DNA of 50,551 nucleotides from an uncultured Lachnospiraceae bacterium (GTDB lineage Bacteria; Bacillota; Clostridia; Lachnospirales; Lachnospiraceae). Position numbers and translations under genes: made by a program. Shown piece by piece: positions 14,841 through 24,333 of this stretch. How positions within the stretch are numbered: the stretch's first letter is position 1; each line of letters starts with the position of its first letter. The notes under the pieces are model-generated. The model searched no databases. It was not told the DNA's origin and saw nothing but the letters and a program-made list of their open reading frames with translations. The stretch covers positions 1 to 50,551 of the forward strand of contig CACYMQ010000014.1 of assembly GCA_902775555.1 (NCBI GenBank), read 5' to 3'.

Positions 14841-14878
14841 AAAAAAGAGGACGACACCAATCGACAGTTGTCGTCCTC
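14841..14878 (-). terminator. Intrinsic terminator of the rlmD-like operon
   Basis: Minus strand GAGGACGACA, 12-nt loop, TGTCGTCCTC, followed by seven T residues; 25 bp past the methyltransferase stop. Confidence 0.88.
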
Positions 14879-14902
14879 GCTTCATTCACTATTATTCTTT
14901 TG

Positions 14903-16621
14903 TCAATCACTCTGCCGAAGCTTTTCTTCTTTCTCCCGCTCCAGGATATCAAATATCTGATCCGCATCCACCCGAACCTGAATCCGGTCATCCGGCCTTT
15001 TACTTTTGTTGCCCAAAAGACATATCGTCTCGACGTGCTCCGTATTCGGAAACTCATCCACGCAGCAGGCCTTCAGCACTTTGTATCCACGGGCCTGTAA
15101 TGTAACCAGGTCTCTTGCAAGAGAGGTCGGTTTGCAGGAAATGTAGACCATATAGGGCACGCCATAGGAGATGATCTTGTCCAGAGCCTTCGGGGTACAG
15201 CCATCCCTTGGCGGATCCAGGATGATAAAATCCGGCTTCTCCTCGATCTCGTCCAGCTTCTGCAGCACATCTCCGGCGATGAATTCGCAGTTCTTCAGCT
15301 TGTTCAGCTGTGCATTTCCCTTTGCCGCCTCCACGGCTTCCTCCACGATCTCGATGCCGTAGACCTTCCGCGCGATTGGAGACATCAGCTGTGCTATGGT
15401 ACCGGTTCCGCTATAGAGGTCATAGATGACGCCCGCCTTCTTGCCGGCAGCATCCTCTTCCTCTCCCGCCGGTACTGTCTTCCCGGCGGCTCCGCCGGTT
15501 TCGTTAAGTGCATCATCATAGACTGAGAGCACATACTCTCTTACCTTACTGTAAAGTACCTCACAGCCGTGGGTATTCGTCTGGAAGAAGGAGAAGGGAG
15601 AAACCTTGAACTTAAGGCCAAGCACCTCCTCCATCAGATAATCCTCTCCGTAAAGCTTAGTCAGGGAATCGCAGACCACCGCATCGGCCAGGCTGTCATT
15701 TTCCGTATAAAGCACCCCTGCCAGATGGCTGTGACTGCTGAGGGTATCAAATCTCCCGGATGCTTCCAATGACACCAGTCCCGCCACATATTCCGGGAGA
15801 TGCAGTTCCTCGATGATCTGGTTCCGAAGTCCCTCTCCTGAAGCTTCCTTTTTCTCTTCAGGCGCTGTCATCATCTGTGTAGGCGCTGTCATCATCTCTG
15901 CAGACCCTGTCATTGCCTCCGGAACATTTCCGGTTTTATTCTTCCGCTTCGGATCCTCCAGCGCATGCTTCGTGGTGGTCACAAGATTTACAAGGATACC
16001 GCCGTCCGCAAATGACTGGCGGATCACCAGATGCCTCAGGATCCCGTAATGCTGCATTTTATGATAGAAGTTCACCTTATGATCCCTGAAGAATTTCTGG
16101 GTATATTTCACGATCTCATTCCAGGCCGGACGTACGATGGCACAGCCTTTCACCTCAAGGATGTCGTAGGATGTCCCCTGTCTGTGAAGACCCAGGGTCA
16201 GGGGGCCGTCCTTCTCCGCATCTCCGAAGCTGAACTCCATCTTGTTCCGGTACTGGAACTGATCCGGAGAAGCAAGGATCCCTTCCCAGGGAAGTTCGGG
16301 AACCACCGGTGTAAGCAGATCCTTCACCATCTGCTCCTTCAGCCGGAGCTGGTTCGTGTAGGCCACGTGCTGATAGGAGCATCCTCCGCACTCATAGAAA
16401 TGCGGACAGACCGGCTTCTTTGTCTCCAGCGGGGAGGACTTCAGCGTATTCAGAACCATGCCCTCCAGATAACCGTTCTTCTTCTTGGTGATCCGGATCC
16501 GGACGGTAGAGCCGGGAAGTGCTCTCTTTACAATAACCTTACGGTCCTCATACTGAAAGCTTCCTCTGTTCGGAAAGCTGTAGGATTCAATTGTTCCTTC
16601 AATGACGTCCCCTTTTTTCAT
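14903..16621 (-). CDS. rlmD: 23S rRNA (uracil-5-)-methyltransferase, RlmD/RumA-TrmA family
   Basis: 572 residues. An N-terminal TRAM domain (GDVIEGTIESYSFPNRG) comes first, then an iron-sulfur cysteine cluster (CPHFYECGGCSYQH with an upstream Cys). The SAM-dependent methyltransferase domain has YDLYSGTGTIAQL and DPPRDGC. The catalytic Cys is in YISCKPTSLARDL and the base Glu in FPNTEHVETICLL. It methylates C5 of a uridine in 23S rRNA; which uridine is not readable. Two unusual insertions are visible. One near residue 230 holds the repeat EMMTAPTQMMTAPEEKK and comes from a ~21-bp DNA repeat at about 15855-15915. The other is a Gly/Ala/Glu-rich loop (NETGGAAGKTVPAGEEEDA) just before the SAM motif. 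Last gene of a leftward run. Confidence 0.9.
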   Translation of the reverse strand: MKKGDVIEGTIESYSFPNRGSFQYEDRKVIVKRALPGSTVRIRITKKKNGYLEGMVLNTLKSSPLETKKPVCPHFYECGGCSYQHVAYTNQLRLKEQMVKDLLTPVVPELPWEGILASPDQFQYRNKMEFSFGDAEKDGPLTLGLHRQGTSYDILEVKGCAIVRPAWNEIVKYTQKFFRDHKVNFYHKMQHYGILRHLVIRQSFADGGILVNLVTTTKHALEDPKRKNKTGNVPEAMTGSAEMMTAPTQMMTAPEEKKEASGEGLRNQIIEELHLPEYVAGLVSLEASGRFDTLSSHSHLAGVLYTENDSLADAVVCDSLTKLYGEDYLMEEVLGLKFKVSPFSFFQTNTHGCEVLYSKVREYVLSVYDDALNETGGAAGKTVPAGEEEDAAGKKAGVIYDLYSGTGTIAQLMSPIARKVYGIEIVEEAVEAAKGNAQLNKLKNCEFIAGDVLQKLDEIEEKPDFIILDPPRDGCTPKALDKIISYGVPYMVYISCKPTSLARDLVTLQARGYKVLKACCVDEFPNTEHVETICLLGNKSKRPDDRIQVRVDADQIFDILEREKEEKLRQSD

Positions 16622-16678
16622 ATTTCCTCTTTTCCTGTTTCCGGGAGTCTCCCTGTTTCTGATTTTCCGTTTTCCCTG

Positions 16679-17170
16679 TCACAGATCCTTCAGCTCGTAA
16701 TCGACCTTGCCGGTCTTTTCGTCATGTGTCATGACCACATATGTCTTCCTTGGATTGGTCTGTCGGGGCAGGGAGATGCTTCCCGGATTCAGGATGGTGA
16801 TCTTCTCCTTCTCCCTCAGATCCGGTACGTGGGTATGGCCGTACATGGCGATATCACAGCCATACTGCAGGGCGGACTGTTCCAGATATTCCGTCCCATA
16901 GGAAACATGCTGTCTATGCCCATGGGCCGCAAAAACCTTATGTTCTCCGATATGAAACACCGTAAAGGTCGGCAGATTCTCATCATAATCACAATTCCCC
17001 CGCACGAAATAACAGGGACATCCGGCAGCAGCCTGCAGCTCCTGATCATGCCCCTGTACATCACCGAGATGGACCAGCAGATCAAACGGCTTCTCCTTCT
17101 CGATTGCACGAAGCGCCGAAGCTGCCGATCCATGAGAATCACTCATAATAACTATCTTTTTCGGATTCAT
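16679..17170 (-). CDS. YfcE/MJ0936-type metallophosphoesterase
   Basis: 163 residues, the usual size. Metal-binding motifs run in order: IVIMSDSHG (D-x-H), LLVHLGDV (GD), VRGNCDYDEN (GNCD), VFAAHGH (H) and MYGHTHVPD (GHTH). These give a binuclear Mn/Fe centre that hydrolyses phosphodiesters; the natural substrate is unknown. Its ATG lies two bases after the rdgB stop (TAACAATG), so the two are translationally coupled, as is common in Firmicutes. Confidence 0.92.
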   Translation of the reverse strand: MNPKKIVIMSDSHGSAASALRAIEKEKPFDLLVHLGDVQGHDQELQAAAGCPCYFVRGNCDYDENLPTFTVFHIGEHKVFAAHGHRQHVSYGTEYLEQSALQYGCDIAMYGHTHVPDLREKEKITILNPGSISLPRQTNPRKTYVVMTHDEKTGKVDYELKDL

Positions 17171-17172
17171 TG

Positions 17173-17763
17173 TTACAGCATTGCCTCCAAAGCCGTCTTC
17201 ATCATACGGAGCGCCTGTCCCCGGTGACTGATGGCATTCTTCTGCTCGGGCGAGATCTCCGCCGAGGTCTTTCCATACTGCGGAAGGAAGAAAATGGGAT
17301 CATACCCAAAGCCGTTCTCTCCCGCCGGGGCATATGCCACACGGCCTTCCATAACGCCGGTCTGCACCAGATCCCGTCCGTCCGGAAGCACTGCAGCCAC
17401 CGCGCAGACAAAACGCGCGGACCGCTTCTCGTCCGGAAGTCCCTCGACCCTGCGGATAAGGTCTTTGTTCTTCACATCATAGGAAGTGTCCTCTCCCATA
17501 TACCGCGCCGAATAGATCCCGGGTTCCCGGTTCAGTGCATCGATCTCCAGACCGGAATCATCCGCAAGCACCAGAGCACCGGTGGCTGCATGGACTGCCC
17601 GTGCCTTGATCAGTGCATTTTCCTGAAAGGAGGTCCCGTCCTCCACGATATCCAGATCGACTCCGGCTTCCTTCATGGACTGTATCTCAAATCCGAAGTC
17701 ACCGAAGATCTGACGGATCTCCCGCATTTTATTCTCATTTCCCGTTGCAAATATCAGTTTCAA
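17173..17763 (-). CDS. rdgB: XTP/dITP pyrophosphatase (non-canonical purine NTP hydrolase)
   Basis: 196 residues. LKLIFATGNENKMREIRQI is the N-terminal substrate loop, ADDSGLEIDAL holds the metal/base-binding Asp residues, and GFGYDPIFFLP and SHRGQALRMM are family signatures. It removes dITP and XTP from the nucleotide pool by hydrolysis to the monophosphate. The start is taken as TTG 17763, since GAGGAG lies six bases before it and the resulting length fits the family. The frame is open further upstream to 17838, but that would add 25 polar residues overlapping the preceding gene. Coupled to yfcE-like downstream; 19 bp after the protease gene. Confidence 0.93.
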   Translation of the reverse strand: MKLIFATGNENKMREIRQIFGDFGFEIQSMKEAGVDLDIVEDGTSFQENALIKARAVHAATGALVLADDSGLEIDALNREPGIYSARYMGEDTSYDVKNKDLIRRVEGLPDEKRSARFVCAVAAVLPDGRDLVQTGVMEGRVAYAPAGENGFGYDPIFFLPQYGKTSAEISPEQKNAISHRGQALRMMKTALEAML

Positions 17764-17782
17764 TGTGATCTCCTCACTTTCC

Positions 17783-19525
17783 TTATTCTTCGCCGGCACT
17801 TTCTTCCCCGGCATCGGTCTTCTCTTCCTTCCGTTCATTCGTAAATGCCTTCAGGCACACATTGCAGCCGGACTCCTCCGCGCTGTTCCATACCTCACCA
17901 TACAGGCTGATGTATCCCTCGCCATCCGAGATGTCCGCCGACTTGGACCTTTCATCCGCTGCATACTCAACCGCAATGGGTCGTTTGGATCCGGGGGTCA
18001 TCACCTGAACCTCCACCGCATATTTCTGTCCCCTGTTCAGGGCAGGCGGTTCCGGTATCCTTACGGTATAATACCCGGCATAACGCGTCTCTCCGGAAAC
18101 CAGGAATTCTCTCTTGGAAAGATCCGCCGTGCCATTTACCTCAGGAACATAGTATACGGAGAAAACCGTCCTCGGCCCGGTAGCATAGAAGGAAACTGCT
18201 GCCAGCTCCTCGTCCCTTTCCGGAACATAACAGTTTGCAAAATAAGCCTCTTCCTTACCAAAGCCCAGTTCACCCACCCAGCCAAGCAGGTCACTCTGAT
18301 AAATGTATTGATAATTGTCTGCATCCTCCAGCCTTGTATATACAATGGATTGTCCGCACAGATTCTTATCTTCATAGGACACATAGAAGTATCCTTTATC
18401 TCCGAACTCTTCTCCCCAGCTGTTCTTACAGATATATGCGCCATCCTTCTCCGGCTGAACGGAGAAGTTCGTACGCGGGTAATTATCATCCCATCCCACC
18501 ACAACTACATCGTGGTTGGGGGATTCGGTCCCGCTGTAGTAGTAAGCCGCATTGCTGTTATTAAAATACCTTGAATCATCACCGGAGTATTCCATTTCCA
18601 GATAGAGGGACGTCTCCACACCGCCATAACGGTAAATGGCACTCTTTATGATCTCATCATCTCTTTCATTGATGACGATGGCCTCCTCCAGATGCTTCAC
18701 CGCGGACAGCCCGTCTACCGTCTCACCGTCCCCATAGGGATCCTGTTCTTCATATACCGGGCCCTGCCAGGCAGCGAGATATGCGATGCTCATGGTATGC
18801 TCCCCGCCTGCGGAAAGAGCCAGACGGTAACTGTTATTCAGTGACATGTGATCGGTGGAATAGATATTCTCCTCATAGGGCATCAGTGTCGTCTCAAGTG
18901 CCCCGAGAGATGCAAATGCCCAGCAGGTCCCGTATTTCCCCTGATCTCTCACCGGCGTCACACGATTCTTCTCCCTCATATCATAACGGGCCGGAAGGGG
19001 GTCGCTTACAACCACTTCTTTAAGGTTCAGGGTCCCGTCCGGATAGGATACATCAACACTGTACCCCATGGCCGTCATCAGGGACTTCACCGGAAGATAC
19101 AGCTGCTGTTCCTCCTTATCAAACTGATAGGGTGTCTCGATCTCCACATTCTGTCCGTCGATCACCGCATCCGTACGGTCCTTCTTCAGAAGGATCGAGG
19201 TATTTCCCCGTTCGATCGAGACTTCTCCTGTGGAATAACGCAGGATGGAGCATCCGAGCACGTCCGCAAAGAGGCGCTCCTGACAGAGAAGCTTCATGTC
19301 ATCGGACATCCGTATATGGTATCCGAAATTCTTCAGGCTGATACCATCCAGCAGGATCTCCGGTTCCTGCTCCTTCGAGCTGAGCACGGTATCCTTTCGG
19401 AACTGTTCCACGCTCTCACTATATCTTTCATTTTTATCGATACGCTTCTGCGGCGGGTCCATCTGCAGAAAAACCACGATCCCGATGGTACCCAGGAGCA
19501 GAAGGAGTACTATCCATTTCTTCAA
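17783..19525 (-). CDS. Exported papain-like (C1) cysteine protease with lectin-like C-terminal domain
   Basis: 580 residues. An N-terminal membrane anchor or signal (KKWIVLLLLLGTIGIVVFL) is followed at about 55-170 by a copper-amine-oxidase-N-like fold (LYLPVKSLMTAMGYSVDV). Then comes the C1 peptidase: DQGKYGTCWAFAS (Cys201), PNHDVVVVGWDD (His338), CKNSWGEEFGDKGYFYVSY (Asn368). The C-terminal ~170 residues match the lectin-like domain that follows C1A domains in Firmicutes surface proteins. It acts outside the membrane; the target is unknown. The start is TTG 19525 behind AAGGG. The C-terminal tail (KEEKTDAGEESAGEE) is acidic. Lying among rRNA-modification and nucleotide-hygiene genes, it has no obvious functional link to them. 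Confidence 0.9.
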   Translation of the reverse strand: MKKWIVLLLLLGTIGIVVFLQMDPPQKRIDKNERYSESVEQFRKDTVLSSKEQEPEILLDGISLKNFGYHIRMSDDMKLLCQERLFADVLGCSILRYSTGEVSIERGNTSILLKKDRTDAVIDGQNVEIETPYQFDKEEQQLYLPVKSLMTAMGYSVDVSYPDGTLNLKEVVVSDPLPARYDMREKNRVTPVRDQGKYGTCWAFASLGALETTLMPYEENIYSTDHMSLNNSYRLALSAGGEHTMSIAYLAAWQGPVYEEQDPYGDGETVDGLSAVKHLEEAIVINERDDEIIKSAIYRYGGVETSLYLEMEYSGDDSRYFNNSNAAYYYSGTESPNHDVVVVGWDDNYPRTNFSVQPEKDGAYICKNSWGEEFGDKGYFYVSYEDKNLCGQSIVYTRLEDADNYQYIYQSDLLGWVGELGFGKEEAYFANCYVPERDEELAAVSFYATGPRTVFSVYYVPEVNGTADLSKREFLVSGETRYAGYYTVRIPEPPALNRGQKYAVEVQVMTPGSKRPIAVEYAADERSKSADISDGEGYISLYGEVWNSAEESGCNVCLKAFTNERKEEKTDAGEESAGEE

Positions 19526-19529
19526 GCGT

Positions 19530-20702
19530 CTACCCTTCTTTTTGATCCGGGGTCTTATTCTTCTTTGGCGGTTTCGGCCCCATAAACTGATAGAAATAGG
19601 AACGGATCATCCCGTTATAGATCTTCCGGTTCTTATCCGCCTTTCGACCCACATATTTCTCCGCTTCCTCATAGGATGTGATGATGTACATGGACCAGTC
19701 CTTCAACCGTGCATATACTTCTCCCAGCGTTTTATAGAGGGCCGGCAGTTCTTCCTTCTCGGATATCCTCTCTCCATAGGGCGGATTTGTGATAAGGAAG
19801 CCATAGGGTTTGGGATGCCGCAGTTCCGCCACATCTCTTGCCTGAAAATGGATGTGTTCGGCTACACCCGCTTCCCTGGCATTCTGAAGCGCGCATTTTA
19901 CCATCTCACCATCGATATCATAGCCCTGAAGATGCATCTTCACATCTTTCCGCTCCAGATCCCGGGCTTCATCATAGGCATTGTACCAGTCCTTCTTCGT
20001 AAGCAGCTTCTGCCAGGTGACCGAAGCAAACTCCCGGTTCACGCCCGGTGCGATCCCGGCACCGATCATGGCCGCCTCTATAGGAAATGTACCGCTTCCG
20101 CAGAAGGGATCGACAAGGATCCGGTCTTCCCTCCACGGAGTCAGCATCAGAAGTGCTGCCGCCAGTGTCTCGGAGATCGGCGCTTTCCCCACCAGCTTCC
20201 TGTATCCTCTTTTATGAAGTGCAACTCCGGAAGTGTCCAGTCCGATGGTGACACGATCCTTCAGGATGAATACCCGCACCGGATACTCATCTCCGTCCTC
20301 CGCAAAATGCTCCACGTGATACGTCCCCCGAAGCCTATCCACCATTGCTTTCTTCACGATGGACTGGATCGAAGACGAACTGAAAAGAGCACTGCGGTTC
20401 GTTGTCGCCTTTGTCACCCAGAACTTAGCATTTCTGGGAAGATATCTCTCCCAGGGGATTGCCTTCGTCCCCTCAAAAAGCTCATCAAAAGTGGATGCCT
20501 GAAACTCTCCGCAGCAAAGCAGGATCCGTTCAGCCGTACGGATGAAGATATTACTCCTGGCTATGGCCATGGCATCTCCCCGATACATCACGCGTCCGTC
20601 CTCGACAGAGACGATCTCATATCCCAGCTGCTGTATTTCCTTTTTTAGCACTGCCTCCAGTCCGAAGTGACAGGGGGCTACGTAGGTAAACTGTTCGTTC
20701 AT
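19530..20702 (-). CDS. THUMP-domain class I RNA methyltransferase, YpsC/RlmL-like
   Basis: 390 residues. The N-terminal THUMP RNA-binding domain is at about 1-160 (TYVAPCHFGLEAVLKKEIQQ). A Rossmann methyltransferase has SAM motif DPFCGSGTFPIEAAMIG and catalytic TNPPYGERI, the N6/N2-specific NPPY signature. It matches the Firmicute YpsC group related to E. coli RlmL, which makes m2G2445 in 23S rRNA. The exact target here is inferred. The C-terminus is a basic tail (KPPKKNKTPDQ). Four bases separate its stop from the protease start, so it heads this leftward operon. Confidence 0.9.
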   Translation of the reverse strand: MNEQFTYVAPCHFGLEAVLKKEIQQLGYEIVSVEDGRVMYRGDAMAIARSNIFIRTAERILLCCGEFQASTFDELFEGTKAIPWERYLPRNAKFWVTKATTNRSALFSSSSIQSIVKKAMVDRLRGTYHVEHFAEDGDEYPVRVFILKDRVTIGLDTSGVALHKRGYRKLVGKAPISETLAAALLMLTPWREDRILVDPFCGSGTFPIEAAMIGAGIAPGVNREFASVTWQKLLTKKDWYNAYDEARDLERKDVKMHLQGYDIDGEMVKCALQNAREAGVAEHIHFQARDVAELRHPKPYGFLITNPPYGERISEKEELPALYKTLGEVYARLKDWSMYIITSYEEAEKYVGRKADKNRKIYNGMIRSYFYQFMGPKPPKKNKTPDQKEG

Positions 20703-20721
20703 GAAACTCCTTGATTAGAAA

Positions 20722-20815
20722 CGATGGGATTCTTCGTGTCGCATGGCGACACTCAGAATGACAACCAACTGCCATTCCGAGCCCTATGGGCGAAGAATCC
20801 TGTCATTCATATATG
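20722..20815. repeat. Interspersed palindromic repeat (copy 1)
   Basis: GGGATTCTTCG...CTCAGAATGAC followed by CATTCCGAG...CGAAGAATCCTGTCATTC, an imperfect inverted repeat of the same family as the elements at 26008, 42107 and 44443. Confidence 0.65.
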
Positions 20816-20859
20816 ATTTCCGGAAATAACCGGACTGTGCTTTGGCTCAGTGTATTCTC

Positions 20860-22215
20860 TTACTGTCCCAGTCTTGCACGAAGCTCTGCTGTCTTCTCCT
20901 CGTAACCCGGACGTCCGAGAAGTGCAAACATATTCTTCTTGTAGCTCTCAACACCCGGCTGGTTAAAGGGATTGACACCCAGCACATATCCGCTCATGCC
21001 GCAGGCAAACTCAAACTTGTAGAAAAGCTCACCCAGAGACAGCTCATCGATCGTATCCATATCGATCCGGATATTCGGAACCCCGCCGTCCACATGCGCC
21101 AGGATTGTTCCGTTCATGGCACATTTGTTGATGAAGTCTACGGTCTTTCCTGCCAGATAGTTGAGGCCGTCCAGATCCGTCTCCTCCAGCTCCATGGTCA
21201 CGGTCTTCCGGGGATTCAGTACATTGATAAATGTCTCAAAATGATTCTTGGTTCCTTCCTGGATGAACTGACCCAGAGAATGAAGATCGGTGGTGAAATC
21301 CACGCCTGCCGGGAAGATACCCTTGCCGTCCTTACCTTCGCTCTCACCATAGAGCTGCTTCCACCACTCGGTCACATAATGAAGTGCCGGCTCGAAGTTT
21401 CCGAGGATCTCCATGCCAAGGCCTTTCTCATGCAGTACATTTCTGACTGCCGCATACTTCATGGCATCGTTATCATCAAAGTCATTCTCCAGACAGTATT
21501 TCCGTCCTGCCGCAGCACCCTCCATCAGCTTGTCCAGATCTGCTCCGGATACGGCGATGGGAAGAAGGCCGACTGCAGTAAGAACGGAGAAACGACCTCC
21601 TACATCATCCGGTACCACGAAGGTCTCATAACCCTCACTGTTGGAAAGGGTCTTCAGTGCTCCCTTCTCCTTGTCTGTGGTTGCGTAGATACGCTTTGCA
21701 GCCTCCGCCTTACCATACTTCTTCTCCAGCATCTGCTTGAACAGACGGAATGCAACGGAGCACTCGGTTGTGGTTCCGGACTTGGAGATAACGTTGATGG
21801 AGAAATCCCTGTCTCCGATCACATCGCAGAGCTCGCTGATATAGGTGCTGGAAATATTATTTCCGCAGTAGTAGATCTCCGGCGTCTTGCGTACGGACTT
21901 GTCCACCATATTGTAGAAACCATGGCGAAGTGCCTCGATCGCCGCACGGGCTCCCAGATAGGAACCTCCGATACCGATCACGAGAAGGATATCGGAATCA
22001 CCCTGGATCTTTGCTGCCGCTGCCTTGATGCGGGCAAATTCTTCCTTGTCGTAATCCACGGGGAGATCGATCCATCCCAGGAAATCATTTCCTTCGCCGG
22101 TTCTCTCCACAAGGGTCTTCTTTGCTGCGATCACGCGTTCCTTCATCGCCGCTACGTCAGCATCGGTTGCCAGTGCTTTTGTGTTGCTGAAATCAAAAGA
22201 AATCTTCTGTGCCAT
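20860..22215 (-). CDS. pgi: Glucose-6-phosphate isomerase
   Basis: 451 residues, typical of the short Firmicute form. [20 protein letters not shown] is the phosphate-binding region, [16 protein letters not shown] the SIS-domain signature, and [15 protein letters not shown] the C-terminal signature with the catalytic helix. It interconverts glucose-6-phosphate and fructose-6-phosphate in glycolysis, and feeds GlmS, encoded elsewhere in the window. The start is ATG 22215 with GGAGGAT upstream; the frame is open 35 codons further but without start signals. It stands alone, divergent from murG. Confidence 0.96.
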   Translation of the reverse strand: MAQKISFDFSNTKALATDADVAAMKERVIAAKKTLVERTGEGNDFLGWIDLPVDYDKEEFARIKAAAAKIQGDSDILLVIGIGGSYLGARAAIEALRHGFYNMVDKSVRKTPEIYYCGNNISSTYISELCDVIGDRDFSINVISKSGTTTECSVAFRLFKQMLEKKYGKAEAAKRIYATTDKEKGALKTLSNSEGYETFVVPDDVGGRFSVLTAVGLLPIAVSGADLDKLMEGAAAGRKYCLENDFDDNDAMKYAAVRNVLHEKGLGMEILGNFEPALHYVTEWWKQLYGESEGKDGKGIFPAGVDFTTDLHSLGQFIQEGTKNHFETFINVLNPRKTVTMELEETDLDGLNYLAGKTVDFINKCAMNGTILAHVDGGVPNIRIDMDTIDELSLGELFYKFEFACGMSGYVLGVNPFNQPGVESYKKNMFALLGRPGYEEKTAELRARLGQ

Positions 22216-22516
22216 ACGATTTATCCTCCAATAAGTTTGGTTGTTTTCATTCTTTCCTATCATACCAAATCCGCCTTCTTCTTTCAATGCAAACTTCGCC
22301 GGAGGCCCGCGTTGTTTCATATTTTCTTTTTCTCTCCGTTATGCTACAATTATCTGTACCGCCCATCCGGCCGGCCGGGGATACTTATGTCGTAACATCG
22401 GAAACCAGGGGCATTCATTTAATCCGGAACATGCGGCTTCGTGCCGGCGGACGCCCCTGCAAAGTCACGTCCCGGACACAGTTATTCAGGCAATGTATGA
22501 AAATGTGGAGGTTTTC

Positions 22517-23578
22517 ATGAAGAAGATTATACTCACCGGTGGAGGAACCGCCGGACATGTAACACCGAATATCGCCATGCTCCCGAGACTTCGGGAAATG
22601 GGTTATGAGATCAGCTACATCGGAACCTATGACGGGATCGAAAAGAAGCTGATCGAAGATGCGGGGATCCCCTATTACGGGATCTCATCCGGTAAGCTTC
22701 GCCGCTATTTCAGCCTCCGGAACTTCTCAGACCCCTTCCGCGTGATAAAGGGCTTCCGTCAGGCCAAGAAGCTGATGAAGAAGTTGCAGCCGGATGTGGT
22801 ATTCTCCAAGGGAGGCTTCGTCAGTGTTCCCGTCGTCCTTGCTGCGGAACGTCGTAAGATCCCGGTTGTGATCCACGAATCCGACATGACCCCGGGTCTT
22901 GCGAACAAGATCGCGCTTCCGAAGGCCACAAAGATCTGCTGCAACTTCCCCGAAACCGCGGAAAGCTTCCCCGAGGGCGTCGCTACCGTTACCGGTACAC
23001 CGATCCGCCAGGAGCTTTTCAACGGAGATCCGGAGAAAGCCTTTTCCTTATGTGGTTTTACGGAGAAGAAGCCCACCCTTCTGGTCATTGGCGGAAGCAC
23101 CGGAAGTGCCGCGGTCAATGCCGCTGTTTGGGATGCCCTGGACGAGCTGCTGAAGGAGTATAATGTGATCCATATCTGCGGCCAGGATAAGATGGACGAA
23201 TCCAAGCGGGATCTTCCCGGCTATAAGGAATTTGAATATGTGAAGAAGGAGCTGGCGGACCTTTTCGCTCTGTCGGATCTCATCATATCCCGGGCAGGGG
23301 CCAATGCCATCTGCGAACTCCTGGCACTCCGGAAACCGAATATCCTGATCCCCCTCTCCAAAGCACAGAGCCGCGGAGACCAGATCCTGAATGCAAGATC
23401 CTTTGAGAAGAGCGGTTACAGCAAGGTGATCGAGGAAGAGGAGCTGACGAAGGACACACTGATCGAAGCCGTCCATGAAACGATCCGCGAGAAGGACCGC
23501 TACATCGATGCCATGAGCCATACCAAGGAACGGGATGCGATCACCATCATCACGGAAATGATTGACTCCCTGACCTGA
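22517..23578 (+). CDS. murG: UDP-GlcNAc:undecaprenyl-PP-MurNAc-pentapeptide GlcNAc transferase
   Basis: 353 residues. LTGGGTAGHVTPNIAM is the glycine-rich lipid-I loop, VVFSKGGFVSVPVVLAA and VIHESDMTPGLANK are conserved acceptor-site motifs, and VIGGSTGSAAVN and SRAGANAICELLAL bind UDP-GlcNAc. It makes lipid II on the inner membrane face. The start is ATG 22517 with GGAGG six bases upstream, although the frame is open from 22241. In this group murG often stands outside the dcw cluster, as here: pgi lies upstream on the other strand and a bidirectional terminator follows. Confidence 0.95.
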   Translation: MKKIILTGGGTAGHVTPNIAMLPRLREMGYEISYIGTYDGIEKKLIEDAGIPYYGISSGKLRRYFSLRNFSDPFRVIKGFRQAKKLMKKLQPDVVFSKGGFVSVPVVLAAERRKIPVVIHESDMTPGLANKIALPKATKICCNFPETAESFPEGVATVTGTPIRQELFNGDPEKAFSLCGFTEKKPTLLVIGGSTGSAAVNAAVWDALDELLKEYNVIHICGQDKMDESKRDLPGYKEFEYVKKELADLFALSDLIISRAGANAICELLALRKPNILIPLSKAQSRGDQILNARSFEKSGYSKVIEEEELTKDTLIEAVHETIREKDRYIDAMSHTKERDAITIITEMIDSLT

Positions 23579-23630
23579 CACATAGCATCTTTATAATGAC
23601 AAAAATGAAGAGAACTGAAGACGGATAACA

Positions 23631-23669
23631 AAAGAGGAAGGATGCCATCGATCGGTATCCTTCCTCTTT
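23631..23669. terminator. Bidirectional terminator between murG and the convergent gene
   Basis: AAAGAGGAAGGAT-GCC...GGT-ATCCTTCCTCTTT: a 13-bp stem with A/T tracts on both sides, serving murG (+) and 23713-24282 (-). Confidence 0.9.
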
Positions 23670-23712
23670 ATCTGATCCTTGTACATTTTGTAACTATCGT
23701 ATCATGAGTTTC

Positions 23713-24282
23713 TTACTTCTCGGCTGTAGCAGCTTCCTTCTTTTCTCTTTCGGCTGCATTTGCAATATTGGCTTTCGCCTTGCCGGCCAGACTGTCCAGG
23801 GACTGATCCTTGTAGAAGTCATTCATAAACTCTTCATTCAGATAAACAGCATAGCTGGTTGTGATATACTCTCCATCCTGCTTCTTCACTTCAAAGCGGA
23901 TCTCAACTTCGCACTGTGTAAAGCTGTATGCATTCTCCTGCCCGTTCTCGTGTTCCATGGATACATCTACCTTATAGGCATAGGCATGAACCGTATACTG
24001 TCCGTTCTTCTTGTCGTCAGATTCCTGAAGATTCTCTACCACCCAGGCCGAGGAACCGCCACCGCAGTTTGCGATCATGTCTCCGAAGTTGATCTCTCTT
24101 CTCGGAACCTCCTGCTTCTGATAATATTCAGCTACCGCATAGGTATCCTTGGAGAAGGTTTTCTGGATGAACTCCTCGATCGGATGCTTTACCGATCCCG
24201 GAAGAGCAAAAATGTAGATAGCTACCAAAGCTCCGATACCTATAACGATTCCCAAAATGATCCGTACAATTCGATTTCCCAT
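23713..24282 (-). CDS. Membrane-anchored hypothetical protein, 189 aa
   Basis: One N-terminal membrane segment (RIVRIILGIVIGIGALVAIY, about 4-28) is followed by an extracytoplasmic domain of about 140 residues, with beta-strand-like alternation in GQYTVHAYAYKVDVSMEHEN and CEVEIRFEVKKQDGEYITT. The tail is charged (AAEREKKEAATAEK). Known family not recognised. It lies 51 bp downstream of the HD-domain gene in the same direction and probably shares its transcript. Confidence 0.75.
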   Translation of the reverse strand: MGNRIVRIILGIVIGIGALVAIYIFALPGSVKHPIEEFIQKTFSKDTYAVAEYYQKQEVPRREINFGDMIANCGGGSSAWVVENLQESDDKKNGQYTVHAYAYKVDVSMEHENGQENAYSFTQCEVEIRFEVKKQDGEYITTSYAVYLNEEFMNDFYKDQSLDSLAGKAKANIANAAEREKKEAATAEK

Positions 24283-24333
24283 ACTCCCTGCCTTTCACAC
24301 CATCCTTCGGATGGATTTTTATTTCTGCCTGTT

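Noticed and set aside
16031-17227. Long plus-strand frame of 398 codons
   Set aside because: Antisense to the rlmD-like and YfcE-like genes, both with intact catalytic motifs.
20842-22395. 517-codon plus-strand frame over pgi
   Set aside because: Shadow of pgi caused by codon bias; no family signature.
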